In this document: positions 38,449 through 46,992 of the stretch, piece by piece
Position numbering within the stretch: position 1 is the stretch's first letter
How the letters are laid out: every line of letters starts with the position of its first letter
Assembly (NCBI RefSeq): GCF_019331805.1
Contig: NZ_JAHBBE010000002.1
Location: 1-64,000 of the forward strand
Length of the DNA stretch: 64,000 bases
Direction: 5' to 3'
Source: Bifidobacterium pongonis
GTDB lineage: Bacteria; Actinomycetota; Actinomycetes; Actinomycetales; Bifidobacteriaceae
Notes under the pieces: generated by a model
What the model saw: only the letters and a program-made list of their open reading frames with translations
Told to the model about the DNA's origin: nothing
Database searches by the model: none
Made by a program: the position numbers and the translations under genes

Positions 38449-39672
38449 ATGACCGAAGCCAAGGAAATCAATATCCCCGTGGCGGATCCGAACGATCCGT
38501 ACGCGAACCCCGCGGCCATGCCGTCCTCGGCGGACCGCAACCCCCGTTCCTTCGAGGTCGGGGCGTTCCCCGAACCGAACCGCAAGCAGGAGGATTGGCG
38601 CTATACGCCCGTCGAGCGCATCAGCGAATTCTTCAACGTGTTCGTCCCGTCCGGCGAGACCGGCATCGAAGTCGGCATGATCGACGGGTCCGCACTTGCG
38701 GAAGGCGTTACCCTGAGCCAGGTCAGGCTTGGCGAAGGGCCGTCCGGCACGGTGTCCGAACCGTCCGACCGCGTTTCCGCCGTGGAATGGAACTCCGGCG
38801 CGACCGCCACCGTTCTCGAGCTGAAGGGTGAAATCGCCCAGCCGGTGCTCGTCAAGGTGCATGGCGCCGGCATGGATCTCGATGCATTCCATCTGGTGAT
38901 CGCGGCGGGGGACGATACGCATGCCGATGTCGTCGTCGAGCATGACGGCGACGCCCGTCTCGCCGAAGGCGTGGAAATCGTCACCGGCAAGCATTCGAAC
39001 GTGTCCACCACTTTCATCCAGGAGTGGAATGCCGGTTCGAAGCATGTGGGCAACCATCGCATCCATGTGGGCGAAGGCGCTTCGCTGCGCCATTCCGTGG
39101 TGACGCTCGGTGGTGACGTCGTGCGCATCCGCATGGATCAGGATTTCGGCGGCGAGCAGGGCGATCTCAACATGCTCGGCATCTACTTCGTCGACCCCGG
39201 CGAGCATATCGAGCATCGCACGATGGTGGTGCATAACCATCCGGAGTGCAAGAGCCGCGTGGTCTACAAGGGTGCACTCGACGGTAAGGGGGCGCATTCC
39301 ACGTGGGTCGGCAACGCGCTGATCGAACCCACCGCACCCGGCACCGATTCCTACGAGCTCAACCGCAATCTGGTGCTCACCCCGGGCGCCATCGCCGATT
39401 CCGAGCCGAATCTTGAAATCGAGAACGGCAACATCATCGGCGCTGGCCATGCCTCCTCGGTCGGTCGTTTCGATGACGAGGAGCTGTTCTACCTGCAGTC
39501 GCGCGGCATCAGCGAAACCGAGGCGCGCAAGCTCGTCGTGCGCGGCTTCTTCAACGAACTCGTCGAGGAGATCGGCATTCCGGCCATCTGCGACCATCTC
39601 ATGGACGTCATCGACAAGCGTCTGGCGCGCGGCGAAAGCGACGCCATGGCGCAGGTGCTCGAGGAACAGTGA
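38449..39672 (+). CDS. sufD: Fe-S cluster assembly protein SufD
   Basis: A 407-residue paralogue of SufB, which forms the SufB-SufC2-SufD complex. The C-terminal half shows the beta-helix repeat region (RIHVGEGASLRHSVVTLGG) and the ending SRGISETEARKLVVRGFFNELVEE, both typical. The N-terminal 60 residues (FEVGAFPEPNRKQEDWRYTPVERI) match SufD rather than SufB. It starts three bases after sufB, so the two are translationally coupled. Confidence 0.94.
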   Translation: MTEAKEINIPVADPNDPYANPAAMPSSADRNPRSFEVGAFPEPNRKQEDWRYTPVERISEFFNVFVPSGETGIEVGMIDGSALAEGVTLSQVRLGEGPSGTVSEPSDRVSAVEWNSGATATVLELKGEIAQPVLVKVHGAGMDLDAFHLVIAAGDDTHADVVVEHDGDARLAEGVEIVTGKHSNVSTTFIQEWNAGSKHVGNHRIHVGEGASLRHSVVTLGGDVVRIRMDQDFGGEQGDLNMLGIYFVDPGEHIEHRTMVVHNHPECKSRVVYKGALDGKGAHSTWVGNALIEPTAPGTDSYELNRNLVLTPGAIADSEPNLEIENGNIIGAGHASSVGRFDDEELFYLQSRGISETEARKLVVRGFFNELVEEIGIPAICDHLMDVIDKRLARGESDAMAQVLEEQ

Positions 39673-39693
39673 AACGTAAAGGATTAAGGAACC

Positions 39694-40473
39694 ATGTCAA
39701 CGCTTGAAATCAAAGATCTGTACGCCCACGTCGAAACCAAGGACGGCATCAAGCCGATCCTCAAAGGCGTGAACCTCACCGTCAACTCCGACGAGACCCA
39801 TGCCATCATGGGGCCCAACGGCTCCGGCAAGTCCACGCTGGCCTACACGCTGGCAGGCCACCCCAAGTATGTGGTCGACGGCGGCGAAGTGCTGCTCGAC
39901 GGCGAGGACATCCTGAAGATGACTCCCGACGAGCGTGCCAAGGCCGGTCTGTTCCTCGCCATGCAGTACCCGGTGGAAGTGCCGGGCGTCTCCATGACGA
40001 ATTTCCTGCGCACCGCCAAGACCGAGGTCGACGGCAAGGCGCCCGCCATCCGCACGTGGGCCAAGGAACTTTCCGAGGCCATGAAGCGACTCAAGATGGA
40101 TCCGAAGTTCGCCACCCGTTCCGTGAACGAAGGCTTCTCCGGCGGTGAGAAGAAGCGCGCCGAAGTGCTGCAGCTGGAACTGCTCAAGCCGAAGTTCGCC
40201 ATCCTCGACGAAACCGACTCCGGCCTTGACGTCGACGCGCTGCGCATCGTCTCCGAAGGCGTGAACCGCGCCAAGGAAGCCAACAAGTTCGGCATCCTCA
40301 TGGTCACGCACTACACCCGCATCCTCAAGTACATCAAGCCGGATATCGTGCACGTGTTCGCCGACGGCCACTTCGTCAAGACCGGTGGCCCGGAGCTGGC
40401 GGATGAGCTGGAGGAGAACGGCTACGATCAGTACCTGCCGGAAGGCGCCGATTCCGAAAGCGCACTGGCATAA
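39694..40473 (+). CDS. sufC: Fe-S cluster assembly ATPase SufC
   Basis: A 259-residue soluble ABC ATPase that drives rearrangement of the SufBD scaffold. Walker A is GPNGSGKST, the signature is FSGGEKKR and Walker B is FAILDETDSGLDVD; the H-loop is MVTHYTRIL. No membrane partner is expected. The position, 21 bases after sufD, and the length are standard. The ribosome site is AAGGATTAAGGA, just upstream of the ATG. Confidence 0.97.
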   Translation: MSTLEIKDLYAHVETKDGIKPILKGVNLTVNSDETHAIMGPNGSGKSTLAYTLAGHPKYVVDGGEVLLDGEDILKMTPDERAKAGLFLAMQYPVEVPGVSMTNFLRTAKTEVDGKAPAIRTWAKELSEAMKRLKMDPKFATRSVNEGFSGGEKKRAEVLQLELLKPKFAILDETDSGLDVDALRIVSEGVNRAKEANKFGILMVTHYTRILKYIKPDIVHVFADGHFVKTGGPELADELEENGYDQYLPEGADSESALA

Positions 40474-40506
40474 GGCTGTTCCGTTAGGAACGTCGAACTC
40501 TAAGGG

Positions 40507-41784
40507 GTGTACATGGCAGATTTTGCAGCCATTCGCAATGAGTTTCCGATTCTGGACCAGGAGATCCACGGGCATCCGCTGGTGTACCTCGATTCGGCGG
40601 CGACCTCGCAAAAGCCGCAGTGCGTCATCGAGGCGGAAAGCGAATTCTACCGGACCATCAATGCCGGCGTGCATCGCGGCGCCCACGAGCTGGCCGCCCG
40701 CAGCACCACGGCGTTCGAGGACGCCCGCGCGAAGATGGCCCGGCTCGTCGGCGCCAATGCGGCGGAAGGCGAGGAGGAGATCGTCATGACCGCCGGTGCC
40801 ACGGCCGGATTGAACCTGCTCGCCACGGCGTTCGGCAACGCGTCGCTTGGGCGTGGGGGAGAGGCGGCCCGAAGATTCGCCCTGAAACCCGGTGACGAGA
40901 TCGTGGTCTCCAAGGCGGAACACCATTCCGTGTTGTTGCCGTTCCAGGAGCTCGCCGCGCGTACCGGCGCCACGTTCAAATGGCTGGACCTGACCGAGGA
41001 TGGCCGCGTGCGCACCGATAACCTCGATGAGGTCATCACCGAACGCACGAAAATCGTCGCCGTGACGCATGTGGGCAATGTGACCGGTGCCATCACCGAC
41101 ATTGCGCCCATCATCAGGCGCACGCATGAGATCGGCGGCATCTTCGTGCTCGACGCATGCCAGTCCGTGCCTCATCTGAAGGTCGATTTCCATGCGCTGG
41201 ACGTCGACTTCGCGGCATGGAGCGCCCATAAGATGTACGGTCCGACCGGCGTGGGATTCCTGTACGGCAAGCGTGAGATGCTCGAAGCGTTGCCTCCGGC
41301 GAACTTCGGCGGCTCGATGGTCGAACTCGCGTGGATGGACCAGCCCGCCCAGTACATGCTGCCGCCGGCGCGGTTCGAAGCCGGCACCCAGCCCGTCGCA
41401 CAGGTCGTTGCGGCCGGCGTCGCCGCGGAATGGATGATGGCCATCGGCATGGAACGGCTGGAGGAGCATGAGCGCATGCTGACCGCCGAACTGTTGAAGA
41501 TGGGCGATATCGACGGCATCCGCATCCTCGGCCCACGTGAGAACGAGAACCGTATCGGCACCGTCGCGTTCGACGTCGAAGGCGTGCATCCGCATGACGT
41601 CGGCCAGTTCATCGACGCCCAGGGCATCGCCATCAGGGTCGGTCACCACTGCGCCCAGCCGGTGCATCGTCATTTCGGCCTGTACGCTTCGAACCGCGCC
41701 TCCTGCGGCGTGTACAATTCCGTCGACGACATCGACGCATTGCTCGAAGCGTTGGCCAAAGTGCGTCCGTTCTTCGAGGCGTAG
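40507..41784 (+). CDS. sufS: Cysteine desulfurase SufS
   Basis: A 425-residue PLP enzyme that removes sulfur from cysteine for cluster assembly. The PLP Lys is K242 in WSAHKMYGP, and the persulfide Cys is C400 in RASCGVYNS, placed in the short loop typical of group II (SufS/CsdA) desulfurases. It is followed by sufU, its zinc-dependent sulfur acceptor. AAGGGG lies upstream of the ATG, 33 bases after sufC. Confidence 0.96.
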   Translation: MYMADFAAIRNEFPILDQEIHGHPLVYLDSAATSQKPQCVIEAESEFYRTINAGVHRGAHELAARSTTAFEDARAKMARLVGANAAEGEEEIVMTAGATAGLNLLATAFGNASLGRGGEAARRFALKPGDEIVVSKAEHHSVLLPFQELAARTGATFKWLDLTEDGRVRTDNLDEVITERTKIVAVTHVGNVTGAITDIAPIIRRTHEIGGIFVLDACQSVPHLKVDFHALDVDFAAWSAHKMYGPTGVGFLYGKREMLEALPPANFGGSMVELAWMDQPAQYMLPPARFEAGTQPVAQVVAAGVAAEWMMAIGMERLEEHERMLTAELLKMGDIDGIRILGPRENENRIGTVAFDVEGVHPHDVGQFIDAQGIAIRVGHHCAQPVHRHFGLYASNRASCGVYNSVDDIDALLEALAKVRPFFEA

Positions 41785-41814
41785 CCTCGGCGCACGGCAA
41801 GTAAAGGAGAATAT

Positions 41815-42372
41815 ATGTCTGATTTTGGCATGGGCGGTGACGACTTCGAACAGATGTACCAGGAGGTGATCCTGGAAGCGTCGAAGCATCCGCACGGCAA
41901 GGAGAGCTTCGCCGTCGATTTGGCGCGGGAGGATGCCGGTGCCCGATCCGGTGAGATGACGGTACGTGCCTCGCATGAGTATTGCACTCCGGGCGAATCG
42001 CACCAGTTCAATCCCACGTGCGGTGACGAGGCCACGGTGCATGTCGAGGTCTCCGATAGCGAGCCGCGCACCATAGAACGCTTGGTGTGGGACGGCCACG
42101 GCTGTTCCATCTCCCAGGCGAGCCTGTCGATCATGGTCGATCTGGTCGAAAGCAAAAGCGTCGATGACGCCATGGAACTCGAGCAGCTGTTCCACCGTTT
42201 GATGGAATCGCGTGGCAAAGGGCTGGGCGACGAGAACGACGAGGACAAGCTGGAGGATGCCATCGTGTTCCAGGGAGCCTCGAAATACCCGATGCGCATC
42301 AAATGCGCGCTGCTCGGATGGGAAGGTCTGAAGGACGCCCTCGCCAAGGCGCTGGCGGCGAAAGACTCGTGA
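41815..42372 (+). CDS. sufU: Zinc-dependent sulfurtransferase SufU
   Basis: A 185-residue IscU-like protein that takes sulfur from SufS in Gram-positive bacteria. The zinc ligands are recognisable: Cys and Asp in PTCGDEATV, Cys in HGCSISQAS and the third Cys in RIKCALLGW. Compared with short SufU proteins it has extra residues before the first ligand loop (about residues 35-60). It follows sufS by 30 bases with AAAGGAG ahead of the ATG. The full sufBDCSUT set is therefore complete. Confidence 0.93.
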   Translation: MSDFGMGGDDFEQMYQEVILEASKHPHGKESFAVDLAREDAGARSGEMTVRASHEYCTPGESHQFNPTCGDEATVHVEVSDSEPRTIERLVWDGHGCSISQASLSIMVDLVESKSVDDAMELEQLFHRLMESRGKGLGDENDEDKLEDAIVFQGASKYPMRIKCALLGWEGLKDALAKALAAKDS

Positions 42373-42443
42373 CATGCTGCGTGTCGCGGCGTAGAGTGTT
42401 CAGCAGCTATTGCAGCAACATTGCAACGATTGTGGAGTGAACG

Positions 42444-43025
42444 ATGAGTGATACTTTGGTACCCGAGCCGCAGGCTTCCATTTTCGACGCCGTGAACGGC
42501 GTGGTCAAGGATGAGGACGCCGCGCGTCGGATGATGATGAACCCGGCCTTGGCCAAAACCGTGGGCAGCGAAGGCGCCGGCGATGCCACGGCTTCCAATG
42601 CCGAAACCGGCGGCTGCGGGTGCGGCAAGCAGGAGGGGGAGTGCTGCCAGGATGAGGGCGAGAACGCCATCCCCCTGAAGTTCGTGGACGATATCGGCCG
42701 TGCCACCGCCGCGGATGTCCGCGAGGCGTTGCATCAGGTCATCGATCCGGAGCTCGGCATCGACGTCATCGACCTCGGCTTGGTGTACGGCATCGAAATC
42801 GACGAACTCGGCCGCGCCATCATCACCATGACGCTGACCACGCCGGCATGCCCGCTCACCGATCTCATCGAAGACGAATGCGCTTCGACGCTGGCGGGTC
42901 TGGTCGAGGAATTCCGTATCGACTGGACGTGGCAGCCGCGTTGGACGATGGACAAGATCACCCCGGAGGGCCGCGATCAGCTTGCCGCCCTCGGCTTCAA
43001 CTTCGACAATCTGCCCAAGTACTGA
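42444..43025 (+). CDS. sufT: SufT-like DUF59 (MIP18) protein with Cys-rich N-terminal extension
   Basis: A 193-residue protein. Residues about 90-193 are the DUF59/MIP18 domain (DPELGIDVIDLGLVYGIEID, and the conserved Cys in TTPACPLTD), which assists Fe-S cluster maturation. Ahead of it lies about 85 residues not found in minimal SufT, with a dense cysteine cluster CGCGKQEGECC around residues 53-63. The cluster could bind metal or an Fe-S intermediate. It is the last gene of the suf operon, 71 bases after sufU, and ends just before a very long perfect hairpin. Confidence 0.85.
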   Translation: MSDTLVPEPQASIFDAVNGVVKDEDAARRMMMNPALAKTVGSEGAGDATASNAETGGCGCGKQEGECCQDEGENAIPLKFVDDIGRATAADVREALHQVIDPELGIDVIDLGLVYGIEIDELGRAIITMTLTTPACPLTDLIEDECASTLAGLVEEFRIDWTWQPRWTMDKITPEGRDQLAALGFNFDNLPKY

Positions 43026-43148
43026 TGTAAGTATCGGCAGCCCAAGTACCGCAAGTACGACTGTTCAGATACTGACAGCCAGGTATTGACGGTCGCCAAC
43101 CGGCGTACCGGTGCCCCTGCAACGGTTTCGATACGTCCGAGCGACAAC

Positions 43149-43193
43149 ATATGGCGAGGCCCGGCACCTTATCGGTGCCGGGCCTCGCCATAT
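43149..43193. terminator. Bidirectional terminator between sufT and glgC
   Basis: A perfect 20-base-pair stem (43149-43168 with 43174-43193) with a 5-base loop TTATC. It lies between two converging genes, so it should end both. Confidence 0.85.
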
Positions 43194-43223
43194 TCGTATT
43201 CGGGACCGGGCCGATCGCGAGCG

Positions 43224-44471
43224 TCAGTCGTCCACCACTGTGCCCTTCGGCACGACGGTGATGCCCTCGGGCGTGACGGTGAAGCCACGGGCCAGATCGT
43301 GCTCGGTGTCGATGCCGACCGTGGAATTCTCGGTCAGGACGACGTTCTTGTCGAGGATCGCCTTGTACACGCGCGCACGGCGGTTGACGACGACACCGTC
43401 GAACAGGATGGAGTCGACGACCTGCGACCAGGAGTGGATGTGCACGTTCGGCGAGAGTACGGAATGGTGCACTTCACCGCCGGAGACGATGACGCCGGGG
43501 GAGACGATCGAATCGGTGGCGTGGCCCAGACGGTCACGGCCAGCGTGGATGAACTTCGCCGGGGGCAGGGTGCCGGAGTTCGTGTAGATCGGCCACGCCT
43601 GGTTGTACAGGTTGAACTCGGGCACGTAGGCGATCAGATCCATGTGCGCATCGTAGAACTGCTTCAGGGTGCCCACGTCACGCCAGTAGGCGTGATCGGT
43701 GTCCGTCGAACCGGGGATCACGTTCGAATTGAAGTCGTAGACGCCGGCCTCGTTGCGGGCGGCGAAGTAGGGGGCGATGTCGCCGCCCATATCGTGCTTG
43801 GTGTCCTCGCTCTTGGCATCCTTGGCCAGCGCGTCGAACAGCGCGTCGGTATTGGCCACGTAGTTGCCCATGGAAGCCAGGAACATGTTCGGATCGTCCG
43901 GCAGCCCGGCGCAGGTGTCGGGCTTCTCCAGGAACGACTTGATCTGGTTCGGATGCTCGGGGTCCACGTCGATGACGCCGAACTGGTTCGACTGTTCGAT
44001 CGGCTGGCGGATGCCGGCCACGGTGAATTCCGCGCCGGATTCGATATGCTGTTCGACCATCTGGCCGAAGTCCATGCGGTACACGTGGTCGGCGCCGACG
44101 ATCACCACGATATCGGGCTGCACGTCCTCAATGATGTTGATGGTCTGGTAAATGGCGTCGGCGGAACCGAGATACCAATGCTTGCCGAGACGCTGCTGTG
44201 CGGGGACAGGGGAGACGTAGTTGCCGAGCAGCGATGAGAAGCGCCACATCTGGGAGATATGACGATCCAGCGAATGCGACTTGTACTGGGTGAGCACCAC
44301 GATATGGCGGTAGTCGGAATTCACCAGATTCGACAGCGGGAAGTCGATAAGACGGAACACGCCGCCGAACGGCACCGCGGGCTTGGCACGATCGCGGGTC
44401 AACGGCATCAGACGGGTTCCTTCTCCGCCCGCCAATACAATGGACAGAATCTTCTGCTTGTTCTTTGCCAT
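43224..44471 (-). CDS. glgC: Glucose-1-phosphate adenylyltransferase
   Basis: A 415-residue enzyme that makes ADP-glucose from ATP and glucose-1-phosphate, the committed step of glycogen synthesis. The N-terminal nucleotidyltransferase motif is [14 protein letters not shown], followed by [10 protein letters not shown] and the substrate motif [15 protein letters not shown]. The C-terminal left-handed beta-helix ([15 protein letters not shown]) is complete. Its promoter is probably within the AT-rich patch at 44570-44598, and the ribosome site is AGAGGAGCC. No other glycogen genes are adjacent. Confidence 0.96.
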   Translation of the reverse strand: MAKNKQKILSIVLAGGEGTRLMPLTRDRAKPAVPFGGVFRLIDFPLSNLVNSDYRHIVVLTQYKSHSLDRHISQMWRFSSLLGNYVSPVPAQQRLGKHWYLGSADAIYQTINIIEDVQPDIVVIVGADHVYRMDFGQMVEQHIESGAEFTVAGIRQPIEQSNQFGVIDVDPEHPNQIKSFLEKPDTCAGLPDDPNMFLASMGNYVANTDALFDALAKDAKSEDTKHDMGGDIAPYFAARNEAGVYDFNSNVIPGSTDTDHAYWRDVGTLKQFYDAHMDLIAYVPEFNLYNQAWPIYTNSGTLPPAKFIHAGRDRLGHATDSIVSPGVIVSGGEVHHSVLSPNVHIHSWSQVVDSILFDGVVVNRRARVYKAILDKNVVLTENSTVGIDTEHDLARGFTVTPEGITVVPKGTVVDD

Positions 44472-44488
44472 GTTTCGTGGCTCCTCTC

Positions 44489-44506
44489 ATGACAATCATG
44501 ACAATC
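44489..44506. repeat. Tandem 9-base repeat in the glgC leader
   Basis: ATGACAATC occurs twice head to tail, followed by the related GTGACGTTG. It lies immediately ahead of the glgC ribosome site on the minus strand. Confidence 0.6.
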
Positions 44507-44569
44507 GTGACGTTGAGCAGGCAACGTCGCCAGTAGCCAGCTTCATCGCTTGGCTCCATACCGTCAATA

Positions 44570-44598
44570 ATTGCACAAAAAATACAATATGCAAGCAA
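44570..44598 (-). promoter_or_regulatory. Candidate promoter of glgC
   Basis: On the minus strand TTGCTT (44598-44593) and TGCAAT (44575-44570) are 17 bases apart in an AT-rich patch. They lie about 100 bases upstream of the glgC start. Confidence 0.4.
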
Positions 44599-44638
44599 CG
44601 CCGCTCGCATGTCTGGAGGTTTTCCGGGATTTTACTAA

Positions 44639-45511
44639 TTAGTCATTCAGGCGTCGGGTTGCATAAAAAGCGACGGCGCTCGAAGCAGCGACGTTCAGAC
44701 TGTCGACATCATGCGACATCGGAATCTTCACGGTCAGGTCGGCGTTCGCGATGGTGTGATGGTTCAAGCCGTCGCCTTCGGTGCCGAAGATAAGGGCCAG
44801 TTTTTCGATATGCTGTGGGTCGCTCGCGTCGCTATTGAGACGGCGCGTCAATTCGGCGAGGCTGATCGAATCATCCTCAAGCGCCATGGCCACCGTCGTG
44901 AAGCCGAGCGAACGCAATTCCTCAAGCCCCTTGAACGGCCAGTAATGCTTATCCTCGCCATCGATGCGGGTCCACGGCACCTGGAAAACGGTTCCCATCG
45001 ACACGCGCGCGGCGCGACGGTACAGCGGGTCGCCGCAGGACGGCGTGACCAGCACGGCATCCACATCCAATGCCGCGGCGGAACGCATCAGCGCGCCCAC
45101 GTTGGTCGGGTCGACGATGTTCTCCATCACCGCGACACGACGTGCCCCGGCGCACACCTCCTCGACGGAGGGCAGCGGCCAACGGCGCATGGCGCTCAGC
45201 GCACCACGGTGCAGACGGTAGCCAGTCAGGCGCTTCAACTGTTCCGGCGACGCCACATATACGGGGATATCCGGCCCCCATTCGGCGTCGATACGCGCGA
45301 ACATGTCGGCCATGCCCTCGATCCACGGTTCCTCGACCAGCAGAGACAACGGCTCGCGATGCGCGGCCAAGGCGCGGTCGATGACCTTGGGGGATTCGGC
45401 GATGAACAGACCTTTGGCCGGTTCGAGACGATTACGCAATTGGATTTCGGTGAGATTCACGTATGCGGACACCCGCTCGTCGTCGATGGAATCAAGTGCG
45501 ATGAAGCGCAT
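44639..45511 (-). CDS. TrmH/SpoU family RNA 2'-O-methyltransferase
   Basis: A 290-residue SPOUT methyltransferase. The N-terminal part (residues 1-100) resembles the RNA-binding substrate domain; the C-terminal trefoil-knot domain shows motif 1 MENIVDPTNVGALMRSA, motif 2 LIFGTEGDGL and motif 3 PMSHDVDSLNVAASSAVA. These bind S-adenosylmethionine and the target rRNA or tRNA. The exact nucleotide modified is unknown. AAGGAG is 9 bases ahead of ATG 45511; a longer frame would run into the tRNA gene and is rejected. Confidence 0.9.
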   Translation of the reverse strand: MRFIALDSIDDERVSAYVNLTEIQLRNRLEPAKGLFIAESPKVIDRALAAHREPLSLLVEEPWIEGMADMFARIDAEWGPDIPVYVASPEQLKRLTGYRLHRGALSAMRRWPLPSVEEVCAGARRVAVMENIVDPTNVGALMRSAAALDVDAVLVTPSCGDPLYRRAARVSMGTVFQVPWTRIDGEDKHYWPFKGLEELRSLGFTTVAMALEDDSISLAELTRRLNSDASDPQHIEKLALIFGTEGDGLNHHTIANADLTVKIPMSHDVDSLNVAASSAVAFYATRRLND

Positions 45512-45536
45512 GCGCGAAAACTCCTTGAGATACAAC

Positions 45537-45562
45537 AAAACCCCTTGTTTCCAAGGGGTTTT
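45537..45562 (-). terminator. Terminator of tRNA-Leu
   Basis: A perfect stem AAAACCCCTTG / CAAGGGGTTTT with a 4-base loop, starting just 6 bases beyond the 3' end of the tRNA gene and ending in TTTT on the minus strand. Confidence 0.85.
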
Positions 45563-45567
45563 AACTG

Positions 45568-45655
45568 TGCCCGAGACGGGACTTGAACCCGTACGGTCGT
45601 ATAAAATAACCACTAGCACCTCAAGCTAGCGCGTCTACCATTCCGCCACCCGGGC
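45568..45655 (-). tRNA. tRNA-Leu (anticodon GAG)
   Basis: An 88-base tRNA. The acceptor stem pairs GCCCGGG with CTCGGGC and A is the discriminator base. U8 follows the acceptor, the anticodon arm is CTAGC-TTGAGGT-GCTAG with anticodon GAG, a long variable arm of the leucine type is present, and the T-loop is GGTTCAAGTCC. The 3' CCA is not encoded. It reads CUC/CUU codons. Confidence 0.95.
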
Positions 45656-45680
45656 AGGTCGCTGTTTGGCAACGAGTGAT

Positions 45681-45708
45681 ACTTTAGCACCGAATCGACT
45701 CCGTGCAA
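45681..45708 (-). promoter_or_regulatory. Candidate promoter of tRNA-Leu
   Basis: On the minus strand TTGCAC and TAAAGT are 16 bases apart, with the -10 about 25 bases from the tRNA 5' end, leaving a short 5' leader. Confidence 0.5.
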
Positions 45709-45764
45709 CCTCGGCGTGTCGCGTGCGTGTCGGCGGGCGGGACGCTGTTGCTAGCCTAGAAGGT

Positions 45765-46562
45765 ATGACGAATGCTTTGTTCCTGTTTGACCCCGATAGA
45801 GATGACGTGCCGGTGAACTCCGATGAATCGAGCACCGGTTGGAAGCTCGCCCTGCCGCCGCAGGTCAAGCGCCATGCCGTGCAGGCCATGCGCCTGAAGG
45901 AAGGGGACAGGTTCCAGCTTTCCGACGGCAAGGGGCTGAGGCTCGACGTTGTGCTCGACGATGCGCAGAACGGCATCGCCGAAGTCAAAAGCTTCGTAAG
46001 GGAGGAACAACCCGTCACCAGGTTGGCGCTCGTGCAGGCCCTCGCCAAGAACGGGCATGACGAGCAGGCCATCGACATCGCCACGCAGATCGGCGTCGAC
46101 ACCGTGGTGCCGTGGCAGGCCGACCGATCCATCGCGAAATGGAAAACCGGCAGAACCGACCGCAAATGGCTCGCCACGCTGCAGGCGGCGACGGAACAGT
46201 CGCGGCGCGCGTGGACGCCCGAACTCGCGGAATGCGTGTCCAGCAAGCAGATCGTCTCCATGATCCTGCGCGCCAACGTGCACGGCGATATGGTCATCGT
46301 GCTGCATCAGGACGCCACCGACACCTGGGCATCCATCGAAGAACAGGTCGGCTGTCTGTCCGACGCATGCCTCGGCGACGGCAAACCGCGAACCGTATAC
46401 GTGGTGGTCGGCCCGGAAGGCGGCATCAGCGAGGATGAGGTCGGGGAATTCGTCAAGGCCGGAGCGAAAAGCGTGGTGCTGGGACGCAACATCCTGAGGG
46501 CGTCGACCGCCGGACCGGTGGCGTTGTCGCTGCTCAGCAGGTCGCTGGGGCGGTACGAGTGA
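45765..46562 (+). CDS. rsmE: 16S rRNA (uracil1498-N3)-methyltransferase
   Basis: A 265-residue SPOUT enzyme that methylates U1498 of 16S rRNA. The N-terminal PUA-like domain contains HAVQAMRLKEGDRFQLSDGKG; the C-terminal knot domain shows VVVGPEGGISEDEVGEF and LGRNILRASTAGPVA, the RsmE signature. ATG 45765 is chosen because AGAAGG is immediately before it and a TAGCCT hexamer lies 7 bases upstream, which suggests a leaderless transcript. It is the first gene of a rsmE-HIT-phoH-ybeY-corC-era run, common in actinobacteria. Confidence 0.94.
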   Translation: MTNALFLFDPDRDDVPVNSDESSTGWKLALPPQVKRHAVQAMRLKEGDRFQLSDGKGLRLDVVLDDAQNGIAEVKSFVREEQPVTRLALVQALAKNGHDEQAIDIATQIGVDTVVPWQADRSIAKWKTGRTDRKWLATLQAATEQSRRAWTPELAECVSSKQIVSMILRANVHGDMVIVLHQDATDTWASIEEQVGCLSDACLGDGKPRTVYVVVGPEGGISEDEVGEFVKAGAKSVVLGRNILRASTAGPVALSLLSRSLGRYE

Positions 46563-46640
46563 GCGTCAGGCGCGAAGGCCTGCGCGTCTGGGCGGCGCAA
46601 TAGCATAAGACTGAAAAGAACCGTGTTGAAGGAGCATACG

Positions 46641-46979
46641 ATGAGCGAAGCCGAAGATTGCCTGTTCTGCAAGATCGTCGCCGGGCAGATCCCGAGCACC
46701 AAGGTGTACGAGGACGACACCACCTACGCATTCAAGGACATCAACCCCCAGGCCAAAGTGCACGTGCTGATCGTGCCGAAGCACCACGTCGCGAACGTGG
46801 GCGAACTGGCCCAGGCCGACCCCGCGCAGCTCGCGCACATCGTCGAAGTCGCGCAGGGCATCGCCGACAAGGAATTCCACGGCGAATACCGTCTGGTGTT
46901 CAACACCGGCCGCGACGCGGGGCAGACCGTGTTCCACGCGCACGCGCACGTGCTGACCGGCGAAGTGCTTGACGAGTAG
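46641..46979 (+). CDS. HIT family nucleotide-binding protein
   Basis: A 112-residue histidine-triad protein of the HinT type, a purine nucleoside phosphoramidase or nucleotide hydrolase. The motif HAHAHVL (positions about 100-106) is the H-x-H-x-H triad; [17 protein letters not shown] near the N-terminus matches the family and supplies Cys residues that could bind zinc. Start ATG 46641 has AAGGAG eight bases upstream, which excludes the in-frame codon at 46623. It is 14 bases before phoH. Confidence 0.92.
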   Translation: MSEAEDCLFCKIVAGQIPSTKVYEDDTTYAFKDINPQAKVHVLIVPKHHVANVGELAQADPAQLAHIVEVAQGIADKEFHGEYRLVFNTGRDAGQTVFHAHAHVLTGEVLDE

Positions 46980-46992
46980 ACGGAAGGAACCA

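Noticed and set aside
45512..45619. Longer N-terminus for the TrmH-type methyltransferase
   Set aside because: It would be encoded by the tRNA-Leu terminator and 3' end of the tRNA gene.
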